The notes beneath the pieces were generated by a model that was not told the origin of the DNA, made no database searches, and saw nothing but the letters and a program-made list of their open reading frames with translations. A stretch of 64,000 nucleotides of DNA. Origin: Anaeromyxobacter dehalogenans 2CP-C. Its GTDB lineage: Bacteria > Myxococcota > Myxococcia > Myxococcales > Anaeromyxobacteraceae. The stretch covers positions 1,613,001 through 1,677,000 of the forward strand of contig NC_007760.1 of assembly GCF_000013385.1 (NCBI RefSeq), written 5' to 3'. Positions 25,052 through 33,185 of the stretch are shown piece after piece; within the stretch, counting starts at the first letter, position 1, and every line of letters begins with the position of its first letter. Made by a program: the position numbers and the translations under genes.

Positions 25052-26028
25052 CCCCGAACAAGAGCCTGCCGGTCGTGACGGACGCGGACGCGCCGCCCGC
25101 GTCGCCGCGCGACGGCGTCGATCCCATCGGCGACGGTCCGCTCGACCCGGCGCGGCGCGCGTTCCTCCGCACCGCGGCCGCGGGCACCGCGGTGGCGGCG
25201 CTCGCGTCGTGCAGCAGCGGCGTGGACATGGAGGACTTCCTCCGCAAGCACTTCAAGGAGCTCTCGCCGGACGAGCTGAAGAAGGTGCTCGCCAAGGTGG
25301 AGAAGCGGAACCAGGAGCGCTTCGGCAAGAAGACCACCGTCTCGGCGAAGGGGCCGCAGCCCGGCGTCGAGTACGGCTACGGCCTCGACATCTCCCGCTG
25401 CGTGGGCTGCCGCCGCTGCGTCTACGCCTGCGTGAAGGAGAACAACCAGTCCCGCACCGAGCCGCAGATCCACTGGATCCAGGTGCTGGAGATGGACAAG
25501 GAGCACGGCGTGGACCTGGCCCACGCCGACCTGTACTACGAGGCCGACGCGGTGCCGCGCCCGGGCAAGTTCTACTTCCCGGTGCAGTGCCAGCAGTGCC
25601 GGAACCCGCCCTGCGTGAAGGCCTGCCCGACGCAGGCGACGTGGAAGGAGCAGGACGGCATCGTGGTCATCGACTACGACTGGTGCATCGGCTGCCGCTG
25701 CTGCATGTCGGCCTGCCCGTACGGCGCGCGCCACTTCAACTGGGCCACGCCGAACCTGCCGGCCGAGGAGCTGAACCCGGACCAGCACTACCTCGGGAAC
25801 CGCCCGCGCCCGAAGGGCGTGGTGGAGAAGTGCACGTTCTGCATCCAGCGCGTGCGCGAGGGCCGCTACACGGCCTGCGTCGAGGTGTGCCCCGTGGGCG
25901 CCCGGAAGTTCGGGAACCTGCTCGACCCGGAGAGCGAGATCCGCAAGGTGATGGAGACGAAGCGCGTCTTCGTCTTCAAGGAGGAGCTCGCCACGCACCC
26001 GCAGTTCTACTACTTCTACGCGACCTAG
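25048..26028 (+). CDS. Tat-exported 4Fe-4S ferredoxin subunit (DsrO/NrfC-like)
   Basis: A 326-residue iron-sulphur protein. The N-terminus carries a twin-arginine signal (ARRAFLRTAAAGTA) followed by a possible lipobox LASC, so it is periplasmic. Sixteen cysteines in four groups would bind four [4Fe-4S] clusters: CVGCRRCVYAC, CQQCRNPPCVKACP, CIGCRCCMSACP and CTFC with CVEVCP. The insert between groups one and two fits DsrO/HmcB-like subunits. It should pass electrons between the tetraheme cytochrome and the NrfD-type membrane subunit encoded on either side. Start overlaps the previous stop; next gene is 16 bases on. Confidence 0.9.
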   Translation: MTPNKSLPVVTDADAPPASPRDGVDPIGDGPLDPARRAFLRTAAAGTAVAALASCSSGVDMEDFLRKHFKELSPDELKKVLAKVEKRNQERFGKKTTVSAKGPQPGVEYGYGLDISRCVGCRRCVYACVKENNQSRTEPQIHWIQVLEMDKEHGVDLAHADLYYEADAVPRPGKFYFPVQCQQCRNPPCVKACPTQATWKEQDGIVVIDYDWCIGCRCCMSACPYGARHFNWATPNLPAEELNPDQHYLGNRPRPKGVVEKCTFCIQRVREGRYTACVEVCPVGARKFGNLLDPESEIRKVMETKRVFVFKEELATHPQFYYFYAT

Positions 26029-26044
26029 CGGAGAGGGCCCGACG

Positions 26045-27295
26045 ATGTCCGGAATCCTCGAGTTCGTGAAGGGCTGCGTCCGCCAGGTGCTCTCGGGCGG
26101 CCGCGCCTACAAGGCGTGGATGGCCTTCCTCCTCGTCATGATCGGCGTGGGCGTCGTGTCGTACACGCACCAGGCCACCGCCGGCCTCATCGCCAGCAAC
26201 ATGCGCGACGACGTGTCCTGGGCGTTCTACATCGGGAACTTCACGTTCCTGGTGGGCGTGGCCGCCGCGGCGGTGCTGCTGGTGATCCCCGCCTACGTCT
26301 ACCAGTGGAAGCCCATCAAGGAGGTGGTGGTCCTCGGCGAGCTGCTCGCCATCAGCGCGCTGGTGATGGCGCTGCTGTTCATCCTGGTGGACATGGGCCG
26401 CCCGGATCGCTTCCTGCACATCGCGCCGCTGCTGGGCACGCCCAACTGGCCGGCGTCGATGCTGACCTGGGACGCGCTGGTGCTGAACACGTACCTGGGG
26501 CTCAACCTGGTGCTGGTGCTGTACCTGCTGTTCAAGACGTACCGCGGCGAGCACTACGACAAGCGCATCTTCCTGCCGCTGGTGCTGCTCTCGATCCCGG
26601 TGTCCATCTCGACGCACACCGTGACCGCGTTCCTCTACAACGGCATGGCGGCGCGCCCGTACTGGAACGCGTCGATCCTGGCGCCGCGCTTCATCGCCTC
26701 GGCGTTCTGCTCCGGCCCGGCGGTGATGATCATCCTGTTCCAGCTGCTCCGGAAGGCGTTCAAGTTCGACATCAAGGACGAGGCCATCTGGAAGATCGCC
26801 GAGCTCATGTCGTACGCGATGTTCCTGAACCTGTTCCTGCTCGGCGCCGAGCTGTTCAAGGAGTACTACTCGGCCACCGAGCACCTGCTCTACACGCAGT
26901 ACCTGTGGGGCGGGATCGGCGAGCACACGGTGCTGGTGAAGTACGCCTGGCTCTCGCTCGCGTGCAGCGTGATCGCGTTCCTGCTGTTCCTCGTGCCGCG
27001 CACCCGCAAGAACTTCCTCACCCTGAACATCGGGTGCGTGCTCATCTGGGCCGGCGTCTACATCGAGAAGGGGATGGGGCTGATCATCCCCGGGTTCACC
27101 CCCTCGACGCTGGGCCAGATATACGAGTACACGCCCACCAGGATGGAGTGGGGCGTCGCGGGCGGGGTGTTCGGGATCGGCTTCCTGACCTTCACGATCC
27201 TGGTGAAGATCGCGGTGCCCATCCTCGTCGGTACGTTCAGGGCGCCCGAGCGCGCGCACGGCCATGCGCCGGCGGCAGGGTACCCGGTTCCCTAG
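26045..27295 (+). CDS. NrfD/PsrC-type quinone-interacting membrane subunit (DsrP-like)
   Basis: A 416-residue integral membrane protein with about ten helices. Family features include YTHQATAGLIASNMRDDVSWAF-type opening (residues ~39-60), ILVDMGRPDRFLHIAPL in the middle, and THTVTAFLYNGMAARPYWN, which contains residues near the quinone pocket in this family. ATG 26045 follows a GGAG-AGGG stretch. It oxidises or reduces menaquinone and exchanges electrons with the ferredoxin subunit. Length and order of partners (cytochrome, ferredoxin, NrfD) match DsrJOP or Hmc-like modules, though no DsrMK pair is present here. Confidence 0.9.
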   Translation: MSGILEFVKGCVRQVLSGGRAYKAWMAFLLVMIGVGVVSYTHQATAGLIASNMRDDVSWAFYIGNFTFLVGVAAAAVLLVIPAYVYQWKPIKEVVVLGELLAISALVMALLFILVDMGRPDRFLHIAPLLGTPNWPASMLTWDALVLNTYLGLNLVLVLYLLFKTYRGEHYDKRIFLPLVLLSIPVSISTHTVTAFLYNGMAARPYWNASILAPRFIASAFCSGPAVMIILFQLLRKAFKFDIKDEAIWKIAELMSYAMFLNLFLLGAELFKEYYSATEHLLYTQYLWGGIGEHTVLVKYAWLSLACSVIAFLLFLVPRTRKNFLTLNIGCVLIWAGVYIEKGMGLIIPGFTPSTLGQIYEYTPTRMEWGVAGGVFGIGFLTFTILVKIAVPILVGTFRAPERAHGHAPAAGYPVP

Positions 27296-27332
27296 AAGCG
27301 TTCACACGCCGCACCCACCCCTGGAGGTCACC

Positions 27333-27626
27333 ATGAAGCGTCTCGTCGCCGTCCTCGCCTTCGCCGCCTTCACCTTCGCCGCCCGCGCCGACGACGGCGC
27401 CGCCGTGTTTGCCCAGAAGTGCGCCGTGTGCCACGGCAAGGACGGGAAGGGCGCGCCCGCCGGCAAGGCGCTCGGCGCCAAGGACCTCACCACCGTGAAG
27501 CTGTCCGAGGCCGAGATCGTGAAGGTGGTCGAGAACGGCAAGGGCAAGATGACGGGCTTCAAGGGCAAGCTCAGCGACGAGCAGGTGAAGTCGGTCGCGA
27601 AGTACGTGAAGGGCGGCCTGAAGTAG
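27333..27626 (+). CDS. Small monoheme cytochrome c
   Basis: A 97-residue exported c-type cytochrome with a signal peptide (LVAVLAFAAFTFAARA), one heme motif CAVCHG near residue 30 and a likely axial Met in GKMTGFKGKL near 72. CTGGAGG lies five bases before ATG 27333. It belongs to the class I c6/c553-like group and is probably the soluble electron partner of the quinol module just upstream. The hairpin that follows suggests that it closes the operon. Confidence 0.9.
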   Translation: MKRLVAVLAFAAFTFAARADDGAAVFAQKCAVCHGKDGKGAPAGKALGAKDLTTVKLSEAEIVKVVENGKGKMTGFKGKLSDEQVKSVAKYVKGGLK

Positions 27627-27641
27627 CGGTCCCGGCAGCTC

Positions 27642-27682
27642 GCGGCGCCCCCGGGGGACGTCCCGTCCCTCGCGGGCGCCGC
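27642..27682 (+). terminator. Hairpin after the cytochrome operon
   Basis: GCGGCGCCC at 27642-27650 pairs perfectly with GGGCGCCGC at 27674-27682 (9 bp, 23-base loop). It lies 16 bases after the cytochrome stop and before a new transcription unit. No T tract is present. Confidence 0.45.
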
Positions 27683-27710
27683 TTCGCCTGCACGGTGGCC
27701 CGTTCCGTGC

Positions 27711-27716
27711 TATAGC
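27711..27716 (+). promoter_or_regulatory. -10-like hexamer TATAGC before the acyltransferase gene
   Basis: TATAGC ends ten bases before the TTG start with no ribosome site between, another candidate for a leaderless or near-leaderless transcript. The -35 is unclear. Confidence 0.25.
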
Positions 27717-27726
27717 GCGCAGCGCC

Positions 27727-28827
27727 TTGTCCGACGGCAGCCTCACGATCCCCCCGAAGGCCCCCCGCATCCCGACGCTCGACGCCGCCCGCGCGGTGGG
27801 CGTGGTGGCCATGGTCTTCGGCCACACGCTCGACGCGCTGCTCTCGGCGGAGGCGCGGGCCGCGCCGGGGATGGTCCTGTACTGGAAGGCGCGCGGCTTC
27901 ACCGCGCCGCTGTTCATGCTGGTCTCCGGCTGGGCGGTCACGGTCGCGATCCGCCGGGGCCGCGCCCGCGGCCTCGACGTCCCGCGCGGCCGGCTCGGCC
28001 GCGTGCTGCTCCTGCTCGCCATCGGCTACGGGCTGCGCTGGCCGGGGTGGGGCATCGACCAGCTCCGCGTCGGCGACCCGGCGGTGTGGAGCCACCTCCT
28101 CGCGTTCGACGCCCTCCACGTGATCGGCGTGTCGCTGCTCGTCGCCGCGCTGGTCCTGGCGCTGCCCTGGACGTCGCGCGAGAAGGCGGGCGTGTTCGCG
28201 CTGCTGGGCGTGCTCGCGGTGGCGCTCGCCATGCGGTCGCCCGCGCCGGTGCTGCCCGCGCCGGCGGAGCTGCCGGCGCCCGGGCTCGGGATGGCCGTGG
28301 CGCAGGCGCTGGGCGGCACCTCGCCGTTCCCGCTGCTGCCGTGGTGCATCTACTTCTTCGCCGGCGCGGTCGTGGGCCTCACCGCGCCCGCCGACGCGCG
28401 CCGCCGCACCGTGGCGCTCGGCCTGGCCGGCGCGGCCATGTTCGCCGTCACGCTCTGGACCGGGCTCGAGGACCTGCCCCCCGCGCACCCCGGGCTCATC
28501 GCCTACCGCATCGGCGCGGTGCTGCTGCTGCTCGCGGCGCTCTCGGCGGTGCCCGCGGCGGCGGCCGCGCGCCTCGCGCCGGTCGGCAAGGCGTCGCTGG
28601 GCGTCTACGCCATCCACATCCCCATCGTCTGGGGCTGGTCCACCTGGCACGGCCTCGCGCTGCGCGTCGGCCCGTCGCTCTCCGCGTGGAACGCGGTGCT
28701 GGTCGCCGCGCTGGTGCTCGGGGCGAGCTTCGGGCTCCACCTCGCGTTCAAGCACCTCCGCGGCGCGGGCGCGGCCGGGCTGCGCCGGGTGCGCTCGGCG
28801 CTGGACGGGGTCGCGCTCGATCCCTAG
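27727..28827 (+). CDS. DUF1624/HGSNAT-like membrane acyltransferase
   Basis: A 366-residue polytopic membrane protein from TTG 27727. It opens with RIPTLDAARAVGVVAMVFGH, typical of DUF1624 and related acyltransferase families that move acetyl or acyl groups across the membrane; the His after VFG fits the proposed catalytic residue. FTAPLFMLVSGWAVTVAIRRG and PWCIYFFAGAVVGL follow, and near the end GKASLGVYAIHIPIVWGWSTW. About ten helices are predicted. The acceptor is unknown. It converges on the hydrolase gene with a 4-base overlap at the stop codons. Confidence 0.75.
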   Translation: MSDGSLTIPPKAPRIPTLDAARAVGVVAMVFGHTLDALLSAEARAAPGMVLYWKARGFTAPLFMLVSGWAVTVAIRRGRARGLDVPRGRLGRVLLLLAIGYGLRWPGWGIDQLRVGDPAVWSHLLAFDALHVIGVSLLVAALVLALPWTSREKAGVFALLGVLAVALAMRSPAPVLPAPAELPAPGLGMAVAQALGGTSPFPLLPWCIYFFAGAVVGLTAPADARRRTVALGLAGAAMFAVTLWTGLEDLPPAHPGLIAYRIGAVLLLLAALSAVPAAAAARLAPVGKASLGVYAIHIPIVWGWSTWHGLALRVGPSLSAWNAVLVAALVLGASFGLHLAFKHLRGAGAAGLRRVRSALDGVALDP

Positions 28828-29828
28828 CTTCGGCGCGGCCGCGCGGCGCCCGGCGCGGCGCCGGCCAGCTCCGCCGCGAACGCCGCGACCCGCAGCTCCG
28901 CCCAGAAGTTGGGGCGGAACGGCGCCCCCGAGACGAAGCCCACGTGCCCGCCCGCCGTCGTCGCGACCAGCTCGACGCGCGGGTTGGCGCGCGCCGCCTC
29001 CAGCGGCAGCGTGTCGCCCGGGACCATCGGGTCGTCGAGCGCGGCGAGCGCCAGCATCGGCCGGCGGACGCCCGCCACGAAGCGCCCGGCCGAGCAGCGG
29101 GTCCAGTAGTCCGCGGCCGAGGCGAAGCCGTGGAGCGGGGCGGTCACCGCGCCGTCGAAGCCGGCGAAGGTGGTGACCGCGCGGATGGCCGCCGCGTCGA
29201 GGCGATCGGGGAAGCGGGCGGCCTTCGCCAGCGCCTTGGCGCGCAGCCGCCGCAGGAAGCGCTCCCGGTACACCCAGTTCCAGAAGCCCGGGCCGTCGAT
29301 GGCGCGCGCCGAGCGGGCGAGGTCGAACGGCACCGACACCACCGCGGCGCCCCGCACCTCGGGCGCGAGGTCGTCGCCGCGCTCGCCCAGGTACTTCGCG
29401 ACCACGTTGCCGCCCAGCGAGAAGCCGGAGAGCACGAGCGCGCGCCCCGGGCGCTCCGCCGCCAGCCGCCGCACCACCTCGTCGAGGTCGCCGGTCTCGC
29501 CCGAGTGGTAGAAGCGCGGCAGCCGGTTCGGCGCGCCGGAGCAGCCGCGGAAGTTCAGGGCCAGCGCGGCCAGGCCGTGCGCGAGCGCCAGCGCCACCAG
29601 GCCGCGGACGTACGGCGCGCGCGACGAGCCCTCCAGGCCGTGGCAGACCACCAGCACCGGCGCGTCCGCCGTGGGGCCGGCGAAGCGGTCCACGTCGAGG
29701 AAGTCGCCGTCGGGGAGCTCCCAGCGCTCGCGGACCGCGGGCGGGCGCGGCAGCGGGCGCGCCACGCTCGCGAAGACGGTCATGGCGTGCGCGCCCGGGA
29801 GCCAGCGGCTCGGGCGGTAGGCGGTCAC
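28824..29828 (-). CDS. Alpha/beta hydrolase, YheT-like
   Basis: A 334-residue esterase-type hydrolase. The catalytic serine is in LSGFSLGGNVVAKYLG near residue 145, the oxyanion region in VVCHGLEGSSRAPYVRG near 63-79, the acid near DDPMVPG, and the His in GGHVGFVSG. These fit the YheT/ABHD1 group, implicated in lipid or medium-chain ester hydrolysis. GTG 29828 overlaps the stop of the Tgt fusion (GTGA), and GGAGG lies a few bases upstream, so it is co-translated with that gene. No signal peptide is apparent. Confidence 0.88.
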   Translation of the reverse strand: MTAYRPSRWLPGAHAMTVFASVARPLPRPPAVRERWELPDGDFLDVDRFAGPTADAPVLVVCHGLEGSSRAPYVRGLVALALAHGLAALALNFRGCSGAPNRLPRFYHSGETGDLDEVVRRLAAERPGRALVLSGFSLGGNVVAKYLGERGDDLAPEVRGAAVVSVPFDLARSARAIDGPGFWNWVYRERFLRRLRAKALAKAARFPDRLDAAAIRAVTTFAGFDGAVTAPLHGFASAADYWTRCSAGRFVAGVRRPMLALAALDDPMVPGDTLPLEAARANPRVELVATTAGGHVGFVSGAPFRPNFWAELRVAAFAAELAGAAPGAARPRRS

Positions 29829-31858
29829 GCGACCTCCTCCGCGCGCCGCGCCGCGAACTGCGGGTGCGCGCGCACGCGGGCGAGCGCGTCGGGCGGGGCG
29901 TCCGGCGGGAACGGCGCCGAGGAGCGCTCGAGCCTCGCGAGCCAGCGCGCGTCGAGCGGGCGCGCCAGGAGCGCCGGATCGGTCGCGGCCGCGGTGGTCT
30001 GCTCCTTGGGGCCGCTCGGGTCGCCCACGCCCACGTGGAAGCCGGCGAGCAGCAGGGCCGAGCGGGTGGCGGTGGCGGTGCTGTACGTGTAGAGCGCGCA
30101 GCGCGGGCCCGAGCGCGCCCAGGCGTCGCCGAACGCGGCCAGCGTCCACAGCCCCGGGTTCGCGCGCGGGCTGAACGGATCCCAGAAGATGAGGTCGGCG
30201 CGGAGATCCTGCCGGGGCAGCGTCTCCTGCAGGTCGCCCACGACCAGCCGCCAGCGTGCCCGCGCGGAGCCCCAGGCGCCGTCGCGGAGCAGCGCGCGGG
30301 CCGCGGCCACGTCCGCCGGCCCGAGGCCCAGCCTCGCCGCGCCCTCGTCGGACGTCGCGAGCGCCAGCGCCCCGAGGTCGCGCTCGAAGCTGACGACCTC
30401 CAGCGCGCGGCCGCCGGGCGGCGCCGCCGCGGCGGCCCGGAGCGCGGCGAGCGCGTTCGCCCCGGCGCCCAGCCCCACGTCGAGCAGCACCAGCGGCGGC
30501 CCCGGCTCGGCCAGCCGCTCGCGGAGGCGCGACTGCGCCACGTAGAGCCGCTCGGCCTCGACCGCGGGGCCGATCACCGGGTGCATCACCTCGCCGGACT
30601 CGGCGTCGCGCACGGCGGGCGCGCCCAGCGAGGTGACGACGAGGTGGAAGCGCGCGCCCTCCGGCGGCGCGTCGGGCGCGGGGGCCGGCGCCGGGGCCGG
30701 CTCGGGCAGGCGGCGCCGGCCCGGCGGGCGCGCGCTCCGGTCGTGCTCGTGGCGGTCGAGCGCCTCGAGCCGCTCGCGCTGGTAGGCGCGGTAGCGGCCG
30801 GCCTCGATGGCGGCGCGCGCGCCGCGCATGAGGTCGAGGTAGTGGCGCAGGTTGTGGACCGAGACGAGGCGCGGCCCGAGCGGCTCGCGGCACTTGAACA
30901 GGTGGTGCAGGTAGGCGCGGCTCCAGCCGCGGCAGGTCTCGCACGCGCAGGCCGCGTCGAGCGGGAGCTCGGAGAGGCGGTGCTCGGTGCGGGTGAGGCG
31001 CACGCGGCCGCTGGAGGTGAAGGCGGTGCCCTGCCAGGCGAGCGTGGTGGGCAGGATGCAGTCGAACATGTCCACGCCGTGGCCGATGGCCTCGAGGAGG
31101 TCGGGCGGCGTGCCCACGCCCATGAGGTAGCGCGGCCGGTCCGGCGGGAGCAGCTCGGCGGCGCGCGCCACCACGTCCCCGCGCTCCTCGCGCGTGTCGC
31201 CGACGGCGAGCCCGCCGATCGCGAAGCCGTCGAACGGGTGCTGGGTGAGGAAGCCGGCCGAGGCGGCGCGCAGCGCGGGATCGAGGCCGCCCTGGACGAT
31301 GGCGAACAGGGCCTGCTCCGGGTTGGTGCGCGCGGCCAGGCTGCGCAGGGCCCAGCGGTGCGTGCGCTCCATGGCGGCGCGGAGCTCCGGCGCCTCGGCG
31401 GTGGAGGGCAGGCACACGTCGAGGACCATCATCACGTCCGAGCCGATCGCGGTCTGCATCGCGATGGAGGACTCCGGCGTGAGGAGCTGCGGGCGCCCGT
31501 CCACGTAGCTGCGGAAGCGCGCGCCGGCCTCGGTGATGACCCGGTCGTGCGAGAGCGAGAAGATCTGGAAGCCGCCGGAGTCGGTGAGGACCGGGCCGTC
31601 CCAGCGCATGAAGCGGTGGATCCCGCCGAGCGTGCGGAACGCCTCGGGGCCGGGGCGGAGCAGCAGGTGGTAGGTGTTGCCGAGGATGATCTCGGCGCCC
31701 GCCTCGCGCACGTCGGCCGGGGTGAGCCCGGTGACGCTGGCGCGGGTGCCCACCGGCATGAAGGCGGGGGTCTCGACGCGCCCGTGCGTCGTCTCGAGCG
31801 TGCCGCGCCGGGCGCGGGTCTCGGCGTCGCGCGGGCCGGGGTGGAAGCGGAAGGGCAT
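29825..31858 (-). CDS. tgt: Queuine/preQ1 tRNA-guanine transglycosylase fused to an MnmC-like methyltransferase
   Basis: One uninterrupted 677-residue frame with two enzymes. Residues 1-~375 are a complete Tgt: LTDSGGFQIFSLS with the catalytic Asp, VGTPPDLLEAIGHGVDMFD with the nucleophile Asp, and the zinc site ACACETCRGWSRAYLHHLFK. It exchanges G34 for preQ1 in tRNAs with GUN anticodons. A Pro/Ala/Arg linker (~385-415) leads to a ~250-residue Rossmann methyltransferase: LLDVGLGAGANALAAL, VVSFERD, LIFWDPFSPRANPGLW and LYTYSTATATRSALLLAGF, features of the MnmC methyltransferase family that finishes mnm5U34. Both halves act on the wobble base of tRNA, which gives the fusion a biological logic. 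It lies between a DTW gene and an alpha/beta hydrolase gene. Confidence 0.88.
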   Translation of the reverse strand: MPFRFHPGPRDAETRARRGTLETTHGRVETPAFMPVGTRASVTGLTPADVREAGAEIILGNTYHLLLRPGPEAFRTLGGIHRFMRWDGPVLTDSGGFQIFSLSHDRVITEAGARFRSYVDGRPQLLTPESSIAMQTAIGSDVMMVLDVCLPSTAEAPELRAAMERTHRWALRSLAARTNPEQALFAIVQGGLDPALRAASAGFLTQHPFDGFAIGGLAVGDTREERGDVVARAAELLPPDRPRYLMGVGTPPDLLEAIGHGVDMFDCILPTTLAWQGTAFTSSGRVRLTRTEHRLSELPLDAACACETCRGWSRAYLHHLFKCREPLGPRLVSVHNLRHYLDLMRGARAAIEAGRYRAYQRERLEALDRHEHDRSARPPGRRRLPEPAPAPAPAPDAPPEGARFHLVVTSLGAPAVRDAESGEVMHPVIGPAVEAERLYVAQSRLRERLAEPGPPLVLLDVGLGAGANALAALRAAAAAPPGGRALEVVSFERDLGALALATSDEGAARLGLGPADVAAARALLRDGAWGSARARWRLVVGDLQETLPRQDLRADLIFWDPFSPRANPGLWTLAAFGDAWARSGPRCALYTYSTATATRSALLLAGFHVGVGDPSGPKEQTTAAATDPALLARPLDARWLARLERSSAPFPPDAPPDALARVRAHPQFAARRAEEVA

Positions 31859-31866
31859 CGCGGATC

Positions 31867-32472
31867 CTAGGCGCGGGGAAGGTGGCCGTGCGCGGCCTCG
31901 GCGCAGCCCGCCTCCCAGGTGCCGCGCAACCTGAGGACGCGCTCCACCGCCACGGCGTGCAGCCCGAGGAGGCGCTCCGCCGCGTCCGGCGCGCCGAGCG
32001 CGGAGAGCGCGCCGGCCATCGCCTCCAGCGTGGACATGCCGTCGGCGCGCGGGGGGCGGCGCAGGCGCAGGCCGTCGGGCGGCCCGCCCAGCGTCAGCCG
32101 CGGGAGCCGCTGGAGCGCGGGGATCCGCTGCATCATCCGGCGGGCCTGGCTCCAGGTGCCGTCGGGCACCACCACCAGCCGCGGCGGCGCCGCGGGCGGC
32201 GGGGTCGGGACGGGGGAGGGGAACAGCGCCACCGCGCCGGCGGCGGCGAGGTCCGGCAGCGCGAGGGGCTCGCCCGGCAGGCCGTGCTCCAGGATCTCGG
32301 TGCCGGGGAGCGCCAGCGCCGCCCAGCGCGCGGTGTTGGTCATCCGCTCCCGCTCGCTGGCGTGGCGCACGATGAGGAAGCGCACCGGAGCGCGGAGCCG
32401 CGGCACCTCGGCGCACAGGCAGAGCGCGGTCGGGAAGGCGCAGCGCGGGCAGCGGTCGGGGGCGGGGGGCAC
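31867..32472 (-). CDS. DTW-domain protein, probable tRNA-uridine aminocarboxypropyltransferase
   Basis: A 201-residue protein from GTG 32472. The N-terminal zinc-binding CPRCAFPTALCLC is followed by VRFLIVRHASERERMTNT and the family-defining DGTWSQARRMMQR near residue 105. DTW proteins such as E. coli TapT use SAM to make acp3U47 in tRNA; TSR3 relatives modify rRNA. Eight bases separate it from the Tgt fusion gene, so three genes form a minus-strand unit dominated by RNA modification. The first base of its start is 80 bases from the divergent DsbA-type gene. Confidence 0.87.
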   Translation of the reverse strand: MPPAPDRCPRCAFPTALCLCAEVPRLRAPVRFLIVRHASERERMTNTARWAALALPGTEILEHGLPGEPLALPDLAAAGAVALFPSPVPTPPPAAPPRLVVVPDGTWSQARRMMQRIPALQRLPRLTLGGPPDGLRLRRPPRADGMSTLEAMAGALSALGAPDAAERLLGLHAVAVERVLRLRGTWEAGCAEAAHGHLPRA

Positions 32473-32552
32473 GGCGACGCCGATCTACCACGGGCGGCCG
32501 CGGCGCGCGCGGTGGGGTGGAACCTGGGCCGTCCGCCCGTTAACTCTCCCGC

Positions 32553-33164
32553 ATGCCTGCGCGCCTGAGACTGTTCACCGACTTCGTCTGACCGTTCTGC
32601 TTCGTCGCGGAGCGGAGCAGCCTGGTCAGGCTGCTGGACGAGTACGAGCTGGAGCTGGAGTGGGTGGGATACGAGCTCCACCCCGACACGCCGCCCGGCG
32701 GCGTCGCGGTGGCGGAGCGCTTCCCGAACGCGGAGGCCATGTCCGGCTACCTGCGCTCGTTCGCCGCGGGGTTCGGCATCGACGACCTGCGCCCGCCGGA
32801 CCGCATCCCCAACACGCGCCGGGCGCTGGCGGTGGCGCAGCTCGCGCGCGAGCAGGGCCGCCTCGAGCCGTTCCGGGCCGTGGCGTTCGACGCGCACTGG
32901 CGGCGCGGCTGGGGCATCGAGACCGACGAGGACCTGCGCTGGCTGGCGCGCGAGGCCGGGCTGGACCCGGTCGCCGCGGTGGCGGCCGGCTCGGACCCGG
33001 CGCGGCTCGCCGCGGTGGACGCGGCCCGCGCCGAGGCGGCCCGGGCCGGCGTCACCGGCATCCCCACCTTCGACTTCGGCGCCGCGCTGCGGGTGGTCGG
33101 CTGCCGCCCGTACGACGTGCTCGCCGACGCGGCCCGGCGCGCCGGGGCGCGGCCGCGCGCGTAG
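32553..33164 (+). CDS. DsbA-family (FrnE-like) oxidoreductase, selenoprotein with UPFC motif
   Basis: Reading from ATG 32553, codon 13 is TGA (32589-32591) and the frame is then open for 190 more codons: LFTDFV-U-PFCFVAERS. Related DsbA/FrnE proteins have CPFC or CPWC at this point, so TGA replaces the first, reactive Cys and reads naturally as selenocysteine. The rest fits the family: SSLVRLLDEYELELEWVGYE, a helical insert, and the cis-Pro loop GVTGIPTFDFG near residue 170. Total 203 residues, no signal peptide, so a cytoplasmic thiol/selenol oxidoreductase. A two-stem hairpin overlaps and follows the TGA as expected for a SECIS. Conventional gene calling would start late, at GTG 32664, and lose the active site. 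Sequencing error is the main alternative. Confidence 0.82.
32586..32631 (+). promoter_or_regulatory. Bacterial SECIS-like hairpin for selenocysteine insertion
   Basis: Outer stem: GTCTGACC (32586-32593, includes the TGA) pairs with GGTCAGGC (32624-32631), 8 bp with one G-T pair. A 3x3 internal loop follows, then an inner stem CTGCTTCG (32597-32604) with CGGAGCAG (32613-32620), 8 bp with one G-T pair. The apical loop is TCGCGGAG. The GG in the loop is 18-19 bases after the TGA, within the known bacterial range (16-37). This would be the SelB recognition site in the mRNA. Confidence 0.75.
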
Positions 33165-33185
33165 CGGCCGGGCCCCGGGGCCGGG

